DNA of 64,000 nucleotides from Prochlorococcus sp. AG-347-K16 (GTDB taxonomy: Bacteria; Cyanobacteriota; Cyanobacteriia; PCC-6307; Cyanobiaceae): positions 1-64,000 of the forward strand of contig QCCD01000006.1 of the NCBI GenBank assembly GCA_003281405.1, in the 5' to 3' direction. The notes under the pieces were generated by a model. It saw nothing but the letters and a program-made list of their open reading frames with translations. It did no database searches and had not been told where the DNA came from. The position numbers and the translations under genes were made by a program. Positions 36,598-44,207 of the stretch are shown one piece after another; the first letter of the stretch is position 1, and the number at the start of each line of letters is the position of its first letter.

Positions 36598-38802
36598 ATG
36601 TTATTGAAGAATTATCAAGAAAAAGCTAAAGATGAATTGGTTGAAAAAAGTATTGATCTTCTTTCGTCTAATTATCCATCTAAGTTAATTTTAAAAGCAC
36701 CAACAGGATCTGGGAAAACAATTATAACTGCTGAATATCTAAGGCATCTTGCTGGTAATAATAATCTAGAAAAACCAATATCAGTAATTTGGGCAGCTCC
36801 GCGTCAACTTCATCTTCAAAGTAAAGATAAATTAAAAAATTATTTTTCTGATAATTGCGTATTGATTTGCTCAGATTTTGAAGACCTAGCTGAAAACGAA
36901 ATTTCAGAAAATGAAATTCTTTTTTTAAATTGGGAAAGTATAAACAAAAAAAATAATATTTTAATAAGAGAAAACGAGAAAAATTTTTATCTTGGGAAAG
37001 TCTTGGATAATACAAAATTTAATTCTAGATATTTAATTTTGATTATTGATGAAAGCCATCATCATGCAACTAGTGAAATATCTCAACAACTTATAAAAGA
37101 TATATGTCCGGATTTAACATTGGAAGTATCAGCAACCCCAGTGATAAGTTCTCCAGATGGTTTTGTCAATATTCATTTAAATGAAGTAAAGAAAGAAGGT
37201 ATGATTAAAAACTCCATAATTATTAATGAAGGTTATGAGAATCAATTGTCAGGAGAATTTCTAGATACCGCTCTTAAAGAAGGAACAAATTCTTTAGTAA
37301 TTCAATGTTCTTTAGAAAAAAGAGAAAATATTAGAAAGGAGTTTATGAAAAATAATATTAGAGTTAATCCTCTTTTGTTAGTACAGCTTCCAAATAAACA
37401 ATTAAAGAATGATGAAGATGCTCTTAAACAAGAAATTATAAATCTTTTAAAAAAACAAAATATTACTACTGATAATGGGAAATTAGGTATTTGCTTATCA
37501 AATCAAAAAGTAAATTTCCAAAATATTCAAGATAATAACAATAATGTAGAAGTACTTATTATTAAACAAGCAATAGCTTTAGGTTGGGATTGTCCAAGAG
37601 CTCAAGTATTAGCTTTATTTAGAGAATGGAAAAGTGTGACTTTTTCAATTCAGACTTTAGGAAGAATTATGAGGATGCCTGAACCGGAATTTGGGCATTA
37701 TCAAAATTATCTCTTGGACAATTCTTTTGTCTATACAAATTTAGAAGAAATTGAACTTCAAGAAGATGTTTCTTATGGTTATTTAAGAATTAAAAATAGT
37801 ATTAGAAAAGAAGATACTAATCTCGCTTTAACCTCATTTTATCGAAAAAGAATAAGAGAAAAAACAAGGCTTAGTCCGCAGTTTATTAGATTATTTTTAG
37901 AGTCTTCAAAGGAATATCAACTTGCAAGTAAGATAAAAACAAAAAACCAGCAAGTAAATTTGTCAATTCTCCAAGAGACTTCAATTAACAATTTAGATAC
38001 CACTTATGAATTAAAGAAAGATCAATCTTTACTCAACCTTGAAAATGCTGATGATCTTCAAAAAGCTTTTGATACCTTTACAAAACAAAATTTAGATCCT
38101 TTTTATCCAGAAGAAAGATCTATTAAAAGACTAAATCAAGCAATTTATAAATTTTTTGAATTAGAGTTTAATATTCATTATGAAATAGATTTAAGATCAA
38201 TTATTAATATAGTTTTGAGTTCAAATAATCTTATTCATTTTAAAAATGTCATTTATAGTTCAAAACAAAAATATCTTAAAATAGTAGAGAAAACAAAAGA
38301 TTCTCTCATTAAAATTGAAGATTGGAACATACCATATGAAATCAGTTACTATGCTCAAGTGAAAGAGTGGCCAGTTAAAAATTCAATTATGCAGCCTTTT
38401 TTTATAAGTAAATTAACTGAAATTGAAAAAAAATTTATAACTTTCTTGGATAAATCAGAAAAAATTAAATGGTGGTTTAGGAATGGAGATAGCGATGCTA
38501 CATATTTTGCAATTCCATATGCAGAAAATGATAAATTAAGAACTTTTTATTTAGATTTTATAGTATGTACAGTAGACAATAAATTAGGTTTTTTTGATAC
38601 CAAGAGTGGTATTACTATCATGGATGCAAAAGAAAAACTTTCTGGTCTTAGAGAGTTTTTAGCAAGTAAAAAAAATTATTTTGGAGGTTTAGTCTCAAAC
38701 ACCGATCAAAAAAATTATTTAAATTCATGGATTTATTTTAATCAATGCCCTTCTGAATTAAAAAAAGATAAATTTGAGAATTGGGAATTTATTGATTTTT
38801 GA
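36598..38802 (+). CDS. res: Type III restriction-modification ATPase/nuclease (Res)
   Basis: 734 residues. The helicase core has APTGSGKTIITAEYL (Walker A, 34-41), LILIIDESHHHA (motif II), EVSATPVIS (III) and TLGRIMRMPEP (VI). The C-terminus contains FYLDFIVCTV and GFFDTKSG, the D...DxK pattern of a PD-(D/E)XK nuclease, which the Res family requires for cutting. It follows Mod by 2 bp. Both genes look intact, so the system is probably active. Sequence specificity cannot be read from the sequence. Confidence 0.9.
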   Translation: MLLKNYQEKAKDELVEKSIDLLSSNYPSKLILKAPTGSGKTIITAEYLRHLAGNNNLEKPISVIWAAPRQLHLQSKDKLKNYFSDNCVLICSDFEDLAENEISENEILFLNWESINKKNNILIRENEKNFYLGKVLDNTKFNSRYLILIIDESHHHATSEISQQLIKDICPDLTLEVSATPVISSPDGFVNIHLNEVKKEGMIKNSIIINEGYENQLSGEFLDTALKEGTNSLVIQCSLEKRENIRKEFMKNNIRVNPLLLVQLPNKQLKNDEDALKQEIINLLKKQNITTDNGKLGICLSNQKVNFQNIQDNNNNVEVLIIKQAIALGWDCPRAQVLALFREWKSVTFSIQTLGRIMRMPEPEFGHYQNYLLDNSFVYTNLEEIELQEDVSYGYLRIKNSIRKEDTNLALTSFYRKRIREKTRLSPQFIRLFLESSKEYQLASKIKTKNQQVNLSILQETSINNLDTTYELKKDQSLLNLENADDLQKAFDTFTKQNLDPFYPEERSIKRLNQAIYKFFELEFNIHYEIDLRSIINIVLSSNNLIHFKNVIYSSKQKYLKIVEKTKDSLIKIEDWNIPYEISYYAQVKEWPVKNSIMQPFFISKLTEIEKKFITFLDKSEKIKWWFRNGDSDATYFAIPYAENDKLRTFYLDFIVCTVDNKLGFFDTKSGITIMDAKEKLSGLREFLASKKNYFGGLVSNTDQKNYLNSWIYFNQCPSELKKDKFENWEFIDF

Positions 38803-38981
38803 AATAAAAACTTTGTTTACATTTTAGACTTACATAAGAATTATGTAATTCTTAAAAAGAAAACTCAAAGTGCATTTTAGAGAGCAGAATCGCATAAACA
38901 AGCTTGGACAAGTGGGTACAAAAGTTATTTTATTACTAAACGCTGTCTGAAAACTATTGGTATGACTGAAAAAATTAAGTT

Positions 38982-39034
38982 GAGCCATGCGGATTCGAAC
39001 CTGCGACATAGTGCTCCCAAAGCACCCGCGCCAT
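38982..39034 (-). repeat. 3' fragment of tRNA-Pro (UGG)
   Basis: On the minus strand GGTGC-TTTGGGA-GCACT is the anticodon arm of tRNA-Pro(UGG), followed by a variable region and a T arm GGTTCGAATCC, then a degenerate acceptor end. The 5' half is lost. It lies 7 bp beyond the 3' end of the frameshifted gene at 39041 and is another probable attachment-site remnant. Confidence 0.75.
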
Positions 39035-39040
39035 AACTTT

Positions 39041-39327
39041 TTATTTTGCTTCCAAACCAACTAATTTCATAAGAACTTTTGCATTACTAGCAACCGCAGA
39101 ATATTGTTTTTCTCGCATTGCTCTATACATTGCAGTTTCTAAAGTACATACTAATTTTGCTGCCATTTCAGGGCGATTTAAGTGATCTGCCTTGCTCATC
39201 TTCTTGATATTCCATATTTCACGGCAACAAGGGAAGTAATAGATGAATAGGCTTGTCCTTCAGCAACTAATTCAGCAGCATGAGCAACTCTTAATTCAGT
39301 TTCTTGTTTAGTTGCTCTTTTATACAT
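39041..39327 (-). pseudogene. Frameshifted small DNA-binding-type gene (small-terminase-like)
   Basis: Two overlapping frames read as one former protein. The first, from 39327, is MYKRATKQETELRVAHAAEL then VAEGQAYSSITSLVAVKYG and ends ISRR at a TGA at 39196-39198. The second, from an ATG at 39199, reads MSKADHLNRPEMAAKLVCTL and ends VGLEAK at 39041. ITSLVAVKYGISRR looks like a helix-turn-helix. The layout resembles small terminase-type proteins carried by phage satellites; that relationship is a guess. A deletion at the junction is likely. Confidence 0.6.
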
Positions 39328-39351
39328 ATTTCAAGCTAAGTAACCTTATTA

Positions 39352-39374
39352 TGCACTAAAATTTGCACTAATTA
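39352..39374 (+). repeat. Right copy of the TGCACTAA double repeat
   Basis: Same 23-bp element as 27880-27902 with one mismatch (position 9, A instead of T). It stands 65 bp inside the attR copy, whereas the left copy stands 95 bp inside attL. It has the same orientation as the left copy. Confidence 0.55.
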
Positions 39375-39439
39375 AGTAATATTTAACATATTTTACTCTT
39401 CAACCTATTGCAAATACTTGCTTTTATAAAGTATTATCT

Positions 39440-39485
39440 TCCCTTGGTAAGGGAGAGGTCTCGGGTTCAAGTCCCGACGAGGGCA
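39440..39485 (+). repeat. Right attachment repeat (attR), tRNA-Thr 3' fragment
   Basis: Exact 46-base copy of the 3' part of tRNA-Thr at 27739-27784. It lacks a tRNA 5' half and cannot encode a tRNA. It marks the right border of the island. Confidence 0.93.
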
Positions 39486-39573
39486 CTTGAGCAATTGATT
39501 AATATAACTGAGATCTCGTAAATCAGTATTTTAACTAGAATTCAAATATATTTAAAATAGTTTGTCTTTAGTA

Positions 39574-39765
39574 ATGCCACTATCGTCATACCGGATGCAC
39601 AAAATATATATAGCAGCAACCATGAATTATGGTCTTGGTTCTGATGATCCAGAGGAGTTGGCCTACTACAACAAAATCAGAAAAGAGATGGAAGAAATGA
39701 AAAAACAACCAATTAAAAAAGGAATTTCCCTGAATTGGAATACCCCAGATGGAATGGATAAATGA
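39574..39765 (+). CDS. 63-residue small protein, cassette copy 2
   Basis: MPLSSYRMHKIYIAATMNYG and LGSDDPEELAYYNKIRKEME match copy 1 at 33660-33851 in about 45 of 63 positions. I choose the ATG at 39574, which gives the same length as copy 1. An in-frame TTG at 39562 would add four residues. It lies 88 bp outside attR, on the chromosomal side, in inverted orientation relative to copy 1. Confidence 0.78.
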   Translation: MPLSSYRMHKIYIAATMNYGLGSDDPEELAYYNKIRKEMEEMKKQPIKKGISLNWNTPDGMDK

Positions 39766-39857
39766 ACCTCAATACTTTTTTATTAATTGATGGGAGTCTA
39801 ATGCTTATTGGTCTGCCTTTATTGATGATTCTCAAAGGCAATAAAAAATTTAGCTGA
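39762..39857 (+). CDS. 31-residue membrane peptide, cassette copy 2
   Basis: Its ATGA overlaps the stop of the 63-residue gene, as in copy 1. The sequence MNLNTFLLIDGSLMLIGLPL followed by LMILKGNKKFS differs from copy 1 in only three residues, all near the C-terminus. One membrane helix and a basic end. It is too short for most gene callers. Confidence 0.68.
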   Translation: MNLNTFLLIDGSLMLIGLPLLMILKGNKKFS

Positions 39858-40038
39858 AGATAATTTTGTATCCAAATATTTATATTATTCCATTTATTAA
39901 ATGTCACGATATTTTAACCATATTCAAGTTCAATTGTTGATCCTTTATCCGTATTTGGAAGTACTTCAAACCGTACATATTTTTAAGTCAGATGGCTTGT
40001 CTGACTAGTTAGAACATAGCTGTAGTCGTAATGAGCAA

Positions 40039-40176
40039 ATGTCTACCAAATCCAATTTAAAAGAAGATCATAAATCTGAGATTGAAGAAAGATCAGAAGA
40101 AGAACTTCTTGAGGAAGAAATCAGGAATCAGCAAACATTGGATAGCTTTGTTAAATCTGATAAGAACTGGAGCTGA
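40039..40176 (+). CDS. Small acidic protein, unknown
   Basis: 45 residues starting MSTKSNLKEDHKSEIEERSE, rich in Glu and Lys, ending DSFVKSDKNWS. Highly charged and probably disordered or helical. It begins a pair with the 61-residue gene 27 bp downstream. No family known. Confidence 0.5.
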   Translation: MSTKSNLKEDHKSEIEERSEEELLEEEIRNQQTLDSFVKSDKNWS

Positions 40177-40203
40177 TGAAAACTTATTTATTTGGAGAAA
40201 GTT

Positions 40204-40389
40204 ATGAACTTAAAAAGATCACCATTCTCAATCTTGAATAAAGAGAGTAGAGAAATTGACTATATCAAGGGAGTATACAAGAGAAAAATTCAAGCTGAAA
40301 TTGAATCTTATAAAGATCCCGAAGACGAAGATAAGAGGGATACAATCCAAGCTCAAGATGTATTGATGCTTGATAGGATCTCAATTTAG
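40204..40389 (+). CDS. Small protein, unknown
   Basis: 61 residues from the ATG at 40204, MNLKRSPFSILNKESREIDY and ending DVLMLDRISI. A TTG 12 bp upstream is possible but less likely. The C-terminus overlaps the end of the convergent lysine-tail gene by four bases. Charged, no membrane segment, unknown function. Confidence 0.55.
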   Translation: MNLKRSPFSILNKESREIDYIKGVYKRKIQAEIESYKDPEDEDKRDTIQAQDVLMLDRISI

Positions 40390-40688
40390 TTATTTTTTTT
40401 CTTCTTCTTCTTTTCTTTCTTTTTCTTCTTTACCTTTTCATAAACCTCATCAGCCCTCTGTTCAATACTGTCAAGCTTATTTGAGATATCTTTTATAGCT
40501 TCTGCTTTTCCTTCTTTAACTAAAGTATCGCTTACCTCAATAATTTTAACTGGCTCTCCTTTAACTACAGGATCTTTTATCTCTTCAGTTTTAATTCCAA
40601 ACTTACCTTTAATAAAATTGGCTATAAAAATAAGAACTGGCACATGAGCTAAACCGCCTATTACTATTCTTGTTTCTGAATAAGCCAT
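40386..40688 (-). CDS. Membrane-anchored protein with lysine tail
   Basis: 100 residues. One N-terminal hydrophobic segment (IVIGGLAHVPVLIFIANFI, residues 8-26), a charged middle with a helical heptad-like stretch (KDISNKLDSIEQRADEVYEK), and a C-terminal tail that is almost only lysine. The tail may bind membrane surface or nucleic acid. No family known. Confidence 0.6.
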   Translation of the reverse strand: MAYSETRIVIGGLAHVPVLIFIANFIKGKFGIKTEEIKDPVVKGEPVKIIEVSDTLVKEGKAEAIKDISNKLDSIEQRADEVYEKVKKKKKEKKKKKKNN

Positions 40689-40829
40689 TTAATAGTTAAA
40701 AGAACTTAGATATTTAAGCATAAATTTAATTTTTAAATTCGTTTTATTAAGCCAATAAACATTAATAATCATTTCTTGATTCGTAGATCAATAATCTTGC
40801 TATTAATTAGGTAGAGACTTTTTTATTAA

Positions 40830-40919
40830 ATGCCTTTAGACATATTTCTAATGAACATGTGTGTTGTAGTTATAGCATTGCTTATCAGAAGAGAAATCAA
40901 ACTTAAGAAGGCGAGATAA
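40830..40919 (+). CDS. Tiny membrane peptide
   Basis: 29 residues, MPLDIFLMNMCVVVIALLIR and a basic end REIKLKKAR. One membrane helix with positive end. It precedes a second membrane peptide by 3 bp. Coding status is inferred from the hydrophobic-plus-basic pattern. Confidence 0.4.
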   Translation: MPLDIFLMNMCVVVIALLIRREIKLKKAR

Positions 40920-40922
40920 ATT

Positions 40923-41042
40923 ATGAAAACACAAATTTTAAAAGAGCATTACATTCCAAATATCCATGCTATTACTCTTTTACTAATGCTTCTTCTATGT
41001 CTATGGTTACCTCTAGCACTCAGATTCTTATTAATAATTTAA
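40923..41042 (+). CDS. Tiny membrane peptide
   Basis: 39 residues, MKTQILKEHYIPNIHAITLL then a leucine-rich helix to LALRFLLII. It begins 3 bp after the preceding peptide stop, so the two may be translated together. Confidence 0.45.
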   Translation: MKTQILKEHYIPNIHAITLLLMLLLCLWLPLALRFLLII

Positions 41043-41164
41043 TCGAATTAATTAATTAATACTCTTATCCTTAAACTCTTCTATACCCTAATTTTGTTTT
41101 AAAGATCTTTTTTGGAAATCGTGTTTCGAATTATTTGTATGGATTTAAATAGTTAGTATTTCGA

Positions 41165-41449
41165 CTAGTCAGAAACCCAACTTGTGATTTTCGTTGTGCT
41201 ATAAATATGCCCTCCAGACTCTATATTCTTAATAGTTTCAGGATCTGAAAAAACATGCTTAGCCACACCTTCTTCAGCTTGATGAATAACAATAACTTCT
41301 TTTGGATCAATTAAACTTTTGCCACGATATAGAGGAGTAAGTCCTACCGTTTTATGAAATTCATCTATTTCTGGACTATCAAACATTTTTACCCACTCCT
41401 CAAATGTATTTGAAAGTTTAAAGGTGAAAACAGTAGTTTCAATAGTCAT
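41165..41449 (-). CDS. DUF3764 family protein
   Basis: 94 residues starting MTIETTVFTFKLSNTFEEWV, with LTPLYRGKSLIDPKEVIVIH and GHIYSTTKITSWVSD. This matches the DUF3764 family found mainly in marine picocyanobacteria. The predicted shape (two beta-alpha-beta units) suggests a dimeric ferredoxin-like barrel. It is first downstream of two other genes of similar size and type on the same strand. Confidence 0.75.
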   Translation of the reverse strand: MTIETTVFTFKLSNTFEEWVKMFDSPEIDEFHKTVGLTPLYRGKSLIDPKEVIVIHQAEEGVAKHVFSDPETIKNIESGGHIYSTTKITSWVSD

Positions 41450-41493
41450 AAAAAAAAGCTAATTGCTATTTATTTTAAATCGACTGTCAATAA

Positions 41494-41841
41494 TCAAGAA
41501 AAAACTGGTGGATAAGGTGTTTGTCCATTCATTAATGATGTGTCAATTGGTTTACAGATATTCATCAGAGCATCTTGTCCAAAACCTGGACCAGAGGGAC
41601 CGTCTATAAACTCCTGAAAATCCTCAGCTGAAATACCCTCTTTTACTTCCCAAAAACAATATACAGGACCAGTTTTAGTTACGGCATTTGCAGAATGGTT
41701 AAAAAACCCTTTTTCTTTATTAGCTGCTACCGCATCATCCCATCCACCGCCTGGTGACATTGCTGCATAAGCTGTTTCCCACCATTTTTCAGCTTTTCCT
41801 GCCTTAAATTCATGATGAACAATATAAAAAGTTGATGTCAT
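41494..41841 (-). CDS. Small dimeric-barrel-type protein, unknown
   Basis: 115 residues, MTSTFYIVHHEFKAGKAEKW, followed by an unusual Gly/Ala-rich segment AAMSPGGGWDDAVAANKEKG and CFWEVKEGISAEDFQEFIDG. The layout (beta strand, helix with WW, beta strand YCFWEV, helix) suggests an ABM-like ferredoxin fold. Function unknown. It lies between DUF3764 and the ABM-domain gene. Confidence 0.65.
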   Translation of the reverse strand: MTSTFYIVHHEFKAGKAEKWWETAYAAMSPGGGWDDAVAANKEKGFFNHSANAVTKTGPVYCFWEVKEGISAEDFQEFIDGPSGPGFGQDALMNICKPIDTSLMNGQTPYPPVFS

Positions 41842-41971
41842 AAAAATAATATTCGAGCTGATAATAAATTTACTTGATATAAGTAAAGGGAAAATTAATT
41901 TATTTTGAATTTCTAAATAAAAAGTGAGCTAAAAGTCCCTAGCAATCGAATGTCAATGGATACAATCTAAA

Positions 41972-42346
41972 TCAGAATCCAGATATTGCTTCATAGAAAT
42001 CAGCGTCTGGCAGTATTTCCTTCAAGGGTTCAATCTCCTTAGCTGGGCCTTGCACCTGCACAGTAATATCTGACACTTCAAAAAGCTTGGGAATCATATG
42101 TCCCATATTTTTGAGATGAAATAAAGCGGCAGCGCCATCTTTATATGCCTCTCTTACATAAGCCTTATCTGAACCGCATGTAGTGATATTAAAAAAAAGG
42201 CAGTCAGGTTCATTAGCTTTTGTCATTACCAAAATTTCTTCTAAAAGAGCTATGCACTGATCCATCTTCCCATCCTTAATTGTGAAGTTGGGATGTATAG
42301 AAACCATGGTTGTATCTAGAGACATAAATTTATTGATATTTCTCAT
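41972..42346 (-). CDS. Antibiotic biosynthesis monooxygenase (ABM)-like protein
   Basis: 124 residues. The segment MVSIHPNFTIKDGKMDQCIA begins the first strand and helix, FFNITTCGSDKAYVREAYKD supplies the second pair of strands, and HLKNMGHMIPKLFEVSDITV the last helix and strand, the usual ABM/quinol monooxygenase pattern (YgiN-like). A later start at 42325 is also possible. Substrate unknown. Confidence 0.7.
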   Translation of the reverse strand: MRNINKFMSLDTTMVSIHPNFTIKDGKMDQCIALLEEILVMTKANEPDCLFFNITTCGSDKAYVREAYKDGAAALFHLKNMGHMIPKLFEVSDITVQVQGPAKEIEPLKEILPDADFYEAISGF

Positions 42347-42465
42347 ATCTTTTTAGCAACTAATCTTCATGAATGAGCTAAAAATATGGATTATTTAAAA
42401 ATTAAGAATTTTGATTTGGTAGCGCATGTACCGTTTAATCGTTTTTTGGAAGCTATTAATTGGAT

Positions 42466-42648
42466 ATGAGTTATTTTGCTGAACCAAACCATATTGAATA
42501 TGATGCATGGTTCGATGAAAACATCGACCCAGTGGATCTTGTTAATTACTCAGATGAAAAGGAGTTCAGTGATTCAGTACACTTTAAGTTCCATAAGATG
42601 TCCACTAGAAATTTAACGATTGGTTCTTCTGATAATTTTCACTGGTAA
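42466..42648 (+). CDS. Small acidic protein, unknown
   Basis: 60 residues from the ATG at 42466, MSYFAEPNHIEYDAWFDENI, rich in Asp, Glu and aromatic residues, ending TIGSSDNFHW. No membrane segment. Family not recognised. A TTG 6 bp upstream is an alternative start. Confidence 0.5.
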   Translation: MSYFAEPNHIEYDAWFDENIDPVDLVNYSDEKEFSDSVHFKFHKMSTRNLTIGSSDNFHW

Positions 42649-42684
42649 GTAAAAGATTTTTCACTCCATAGATATTTATTAATC

Positions 42685-43062
42685 TTATGCAGAATATGTT
42701 CCATCACTTTCTCTTCGTGCCCTAGCTAATACAATTTCATCTACAACTTTTTTAATCATGTAAGCACACTTTTTACCAAAGCATTTTTCTTTTTTTATAC
42801 TCTCAAAATCATTTGGGATTAAATTATTATTTTCACAACAATCGCATTTAATATCAATTTTCTTACCTCTGCAAACCTCCAAAGCTCTAGAAAAAATCCA
42901 TTGCTGAACTGAAATACTTGCCCAACTATCAAAATTGGACCATTCATCAAAATCCCTATTAAGGATGCCTTTTAATCCATCAGCCTGATTTACATAGACT
43001 AAGTGTGAATCTTTTCTTGGTTCATCATTAATACCGATTGTTTTGACAGAATTTTGATTCAT
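42685..43062 (-). CDS. Cysteine-containing protein, unknown
   Basis: 125 residues with a possible metal-binding cluster KCDCCENNN and CFGKKC about 20 residues later. The rest is helical (WASISVQQWIFSRALEVCRG). Unknown family. It is one of several single small genes on the minus strand between 41.1 and 43.6 kb. Confidence 0.6.
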   Translation of the reverse strand: MNQNSVKTIGINDEPRKDSHLVYVNQADGLKGILNRDFDEWSNFDSWASISVQQWIFSRALEVCRGKKIDIKCDCCENNNLIPNDFESIKKEKCFGKKCAYMIKKVVDEIVLARARRESDGTYSA

Positions 43063-43128
43063 TAAATATAGATTGATTGAGTAGCCTTATAAATCTAGAG
43101 GATAATTTCAAAAATATAAAAAAATGTC

Positions 43129-43596
43129 TCAAATAAGATCATTAATTGCTTTATCCAATCTAGAAGTATGATTTGTATTTCTGAGTAATTCAAAATCCTT
43201 AAAATCAAAGCCAGGGCCAACACAACAACTCACTAAAGTAAATTCGCCTGTACTTTTTGCAGCTTGCCAATATCCAGATGGGATCATTTCTACTGGATTA
43301 TTGGAATCTAAAATTAAATTTCTTATTAACTTATTATCATTATCTAGGCACCATAAATTCAGAGGATCGCCCCTTAAATAAATCCAAATTTCGTCAGCAT
43401 TTTTTACTCTGTGCCAAGCACTTTTTGCATCTCTCTCCAAAAGATAATAAATTCCCGTAATAAAGTTTCTACTTTGGCCATCTTCCCTTATGAGAGAATT
43501 CTCACTCCTTACTATCTCTCTAAACCATCCACCCTCAGGATGAGGAGATAAATTGAATTGTTTAATTATTTCTATATTTATTTTATTAGGATTCAC
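43129..43596 (-). CDS. Cupin, DUF985 family
   Basis: 155-residue cupin. Typical phrases: FNLSPHPEGGWFREIVRSE, FITGIYYLLERDAKSAWHRV with HR, ADEIWIYLRGDPLNLW, and VSCCVGPGFDFKDFELL. DUF985 cupins are often annotated as ChrR-like or sugar-related; the substrate is unknown. Complete by length. Confidence 0.88.
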   Translation of the reverse strand: MNPNKINIEIIKQFNLSPHPEGGWFREIVRSENSLIREDGQSRNFITGIYYLLERDAKSAWHRVKNADEIWIYLRGDPLNLWCLDNDNKLIRNLILDSNNPVEMIPSGYWQAAKSTGEFTLVSCCVGPGFDFKDFELLRNTNHTSRLDKAINDLI

Positions 43597-43677
43597 ATCA
43601 CTAAATATCTTTTAAATTTCTCTTATAGTTAAAAGCTAACTGAAAAAAAATCAAAATAAACTATATTTTCTAAAAAA

Positions 43678-43821
43678 TTAAGAACAAATAACTGACAAAT
43701 CTACAAAATTTTTATTTTCATCTGCCAGTTCAGTAATGATTCTATTGAGCCATTCAGAGGTCGTTTCACAATAGCCTACATTTAAAATAGTTTTTTGCTT
43801 TGATGTTTCTTCTTTATTCAT
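43678..43821 (-). CDS. Small protein, unknown
   Basis: 47 residues, MNKEETSKQKTILNVGYCET then TSEWLNRIITELADENK, ending VDLSVICS. The N-terminal half is charged and the middle is helical. No family recognised. Surrounding 43597-44003 otherwise looks noncoding. Confidence 0.45.
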   Translation of the reverse strand: MNKEETSKQKTILNVGYCETTSEWLNRIITELADENKNFVDLSVICS

Positions 43822-44003
43822 AGTTAAAGTATTTTTATATAAATTAGTATTTAATTAAATCCATGTGAATAAGTCTTAATTACTATCTATTTAAAAAAGT
43901 TGTATTCAATACATATTTAAGAACTGCTAGTAAACAAATAAAATTAAATCGTTGACAAGAAAATGTATACAAGTAAAAGTAGAAAAAATTTATTATTTAA
44001 CCT

Positions 44004-44189
44004 ATGAATAGCATCAAGATTGAGGAATTGATGAAAGTAAGGTTTGATGGTATTGCTAATAGAATTGGGAAATTAAGCAAAAGGGAAAGTGAGTCTTTAT
44101 TACTTGAGCATCTTGAGTGGTTGGAGGGAGGATGGGAGACTGAAGAAATCTTATTTTTAAAAAAGCCCTACAGAAAATGGTGGTTCTAA
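44004..44189 (+). CDS. Small helical protein, unknown
   Basis: 61 residues, MNSIKIEELMKVRFDGIANR followed by IGKLSKRESESLLLEHLEWL, with a tryptophan-rich end YRKWWF. It resembles small cyanobacterial helical proteins without known function. It converges on thiD. Confidence 0.55.
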   Translation: MNSIKIEELMKVRFDGIANRIGKLSKRESESLLLEHLEWLEGGWETEEILFLKKPYRKWWF

Positions 44190-44207
44190 CTCCACTTCTA
44201 TAAATAA

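Noticed and set aside
34670-39422. Shared 11-mer TTGCAAATACT near the tRNA-Ala and tRNA-Thr fragments
   Set aside because: Only 11 bases, and the two copies face opposite ways relative to their tRNA fragments, so this may be chance.
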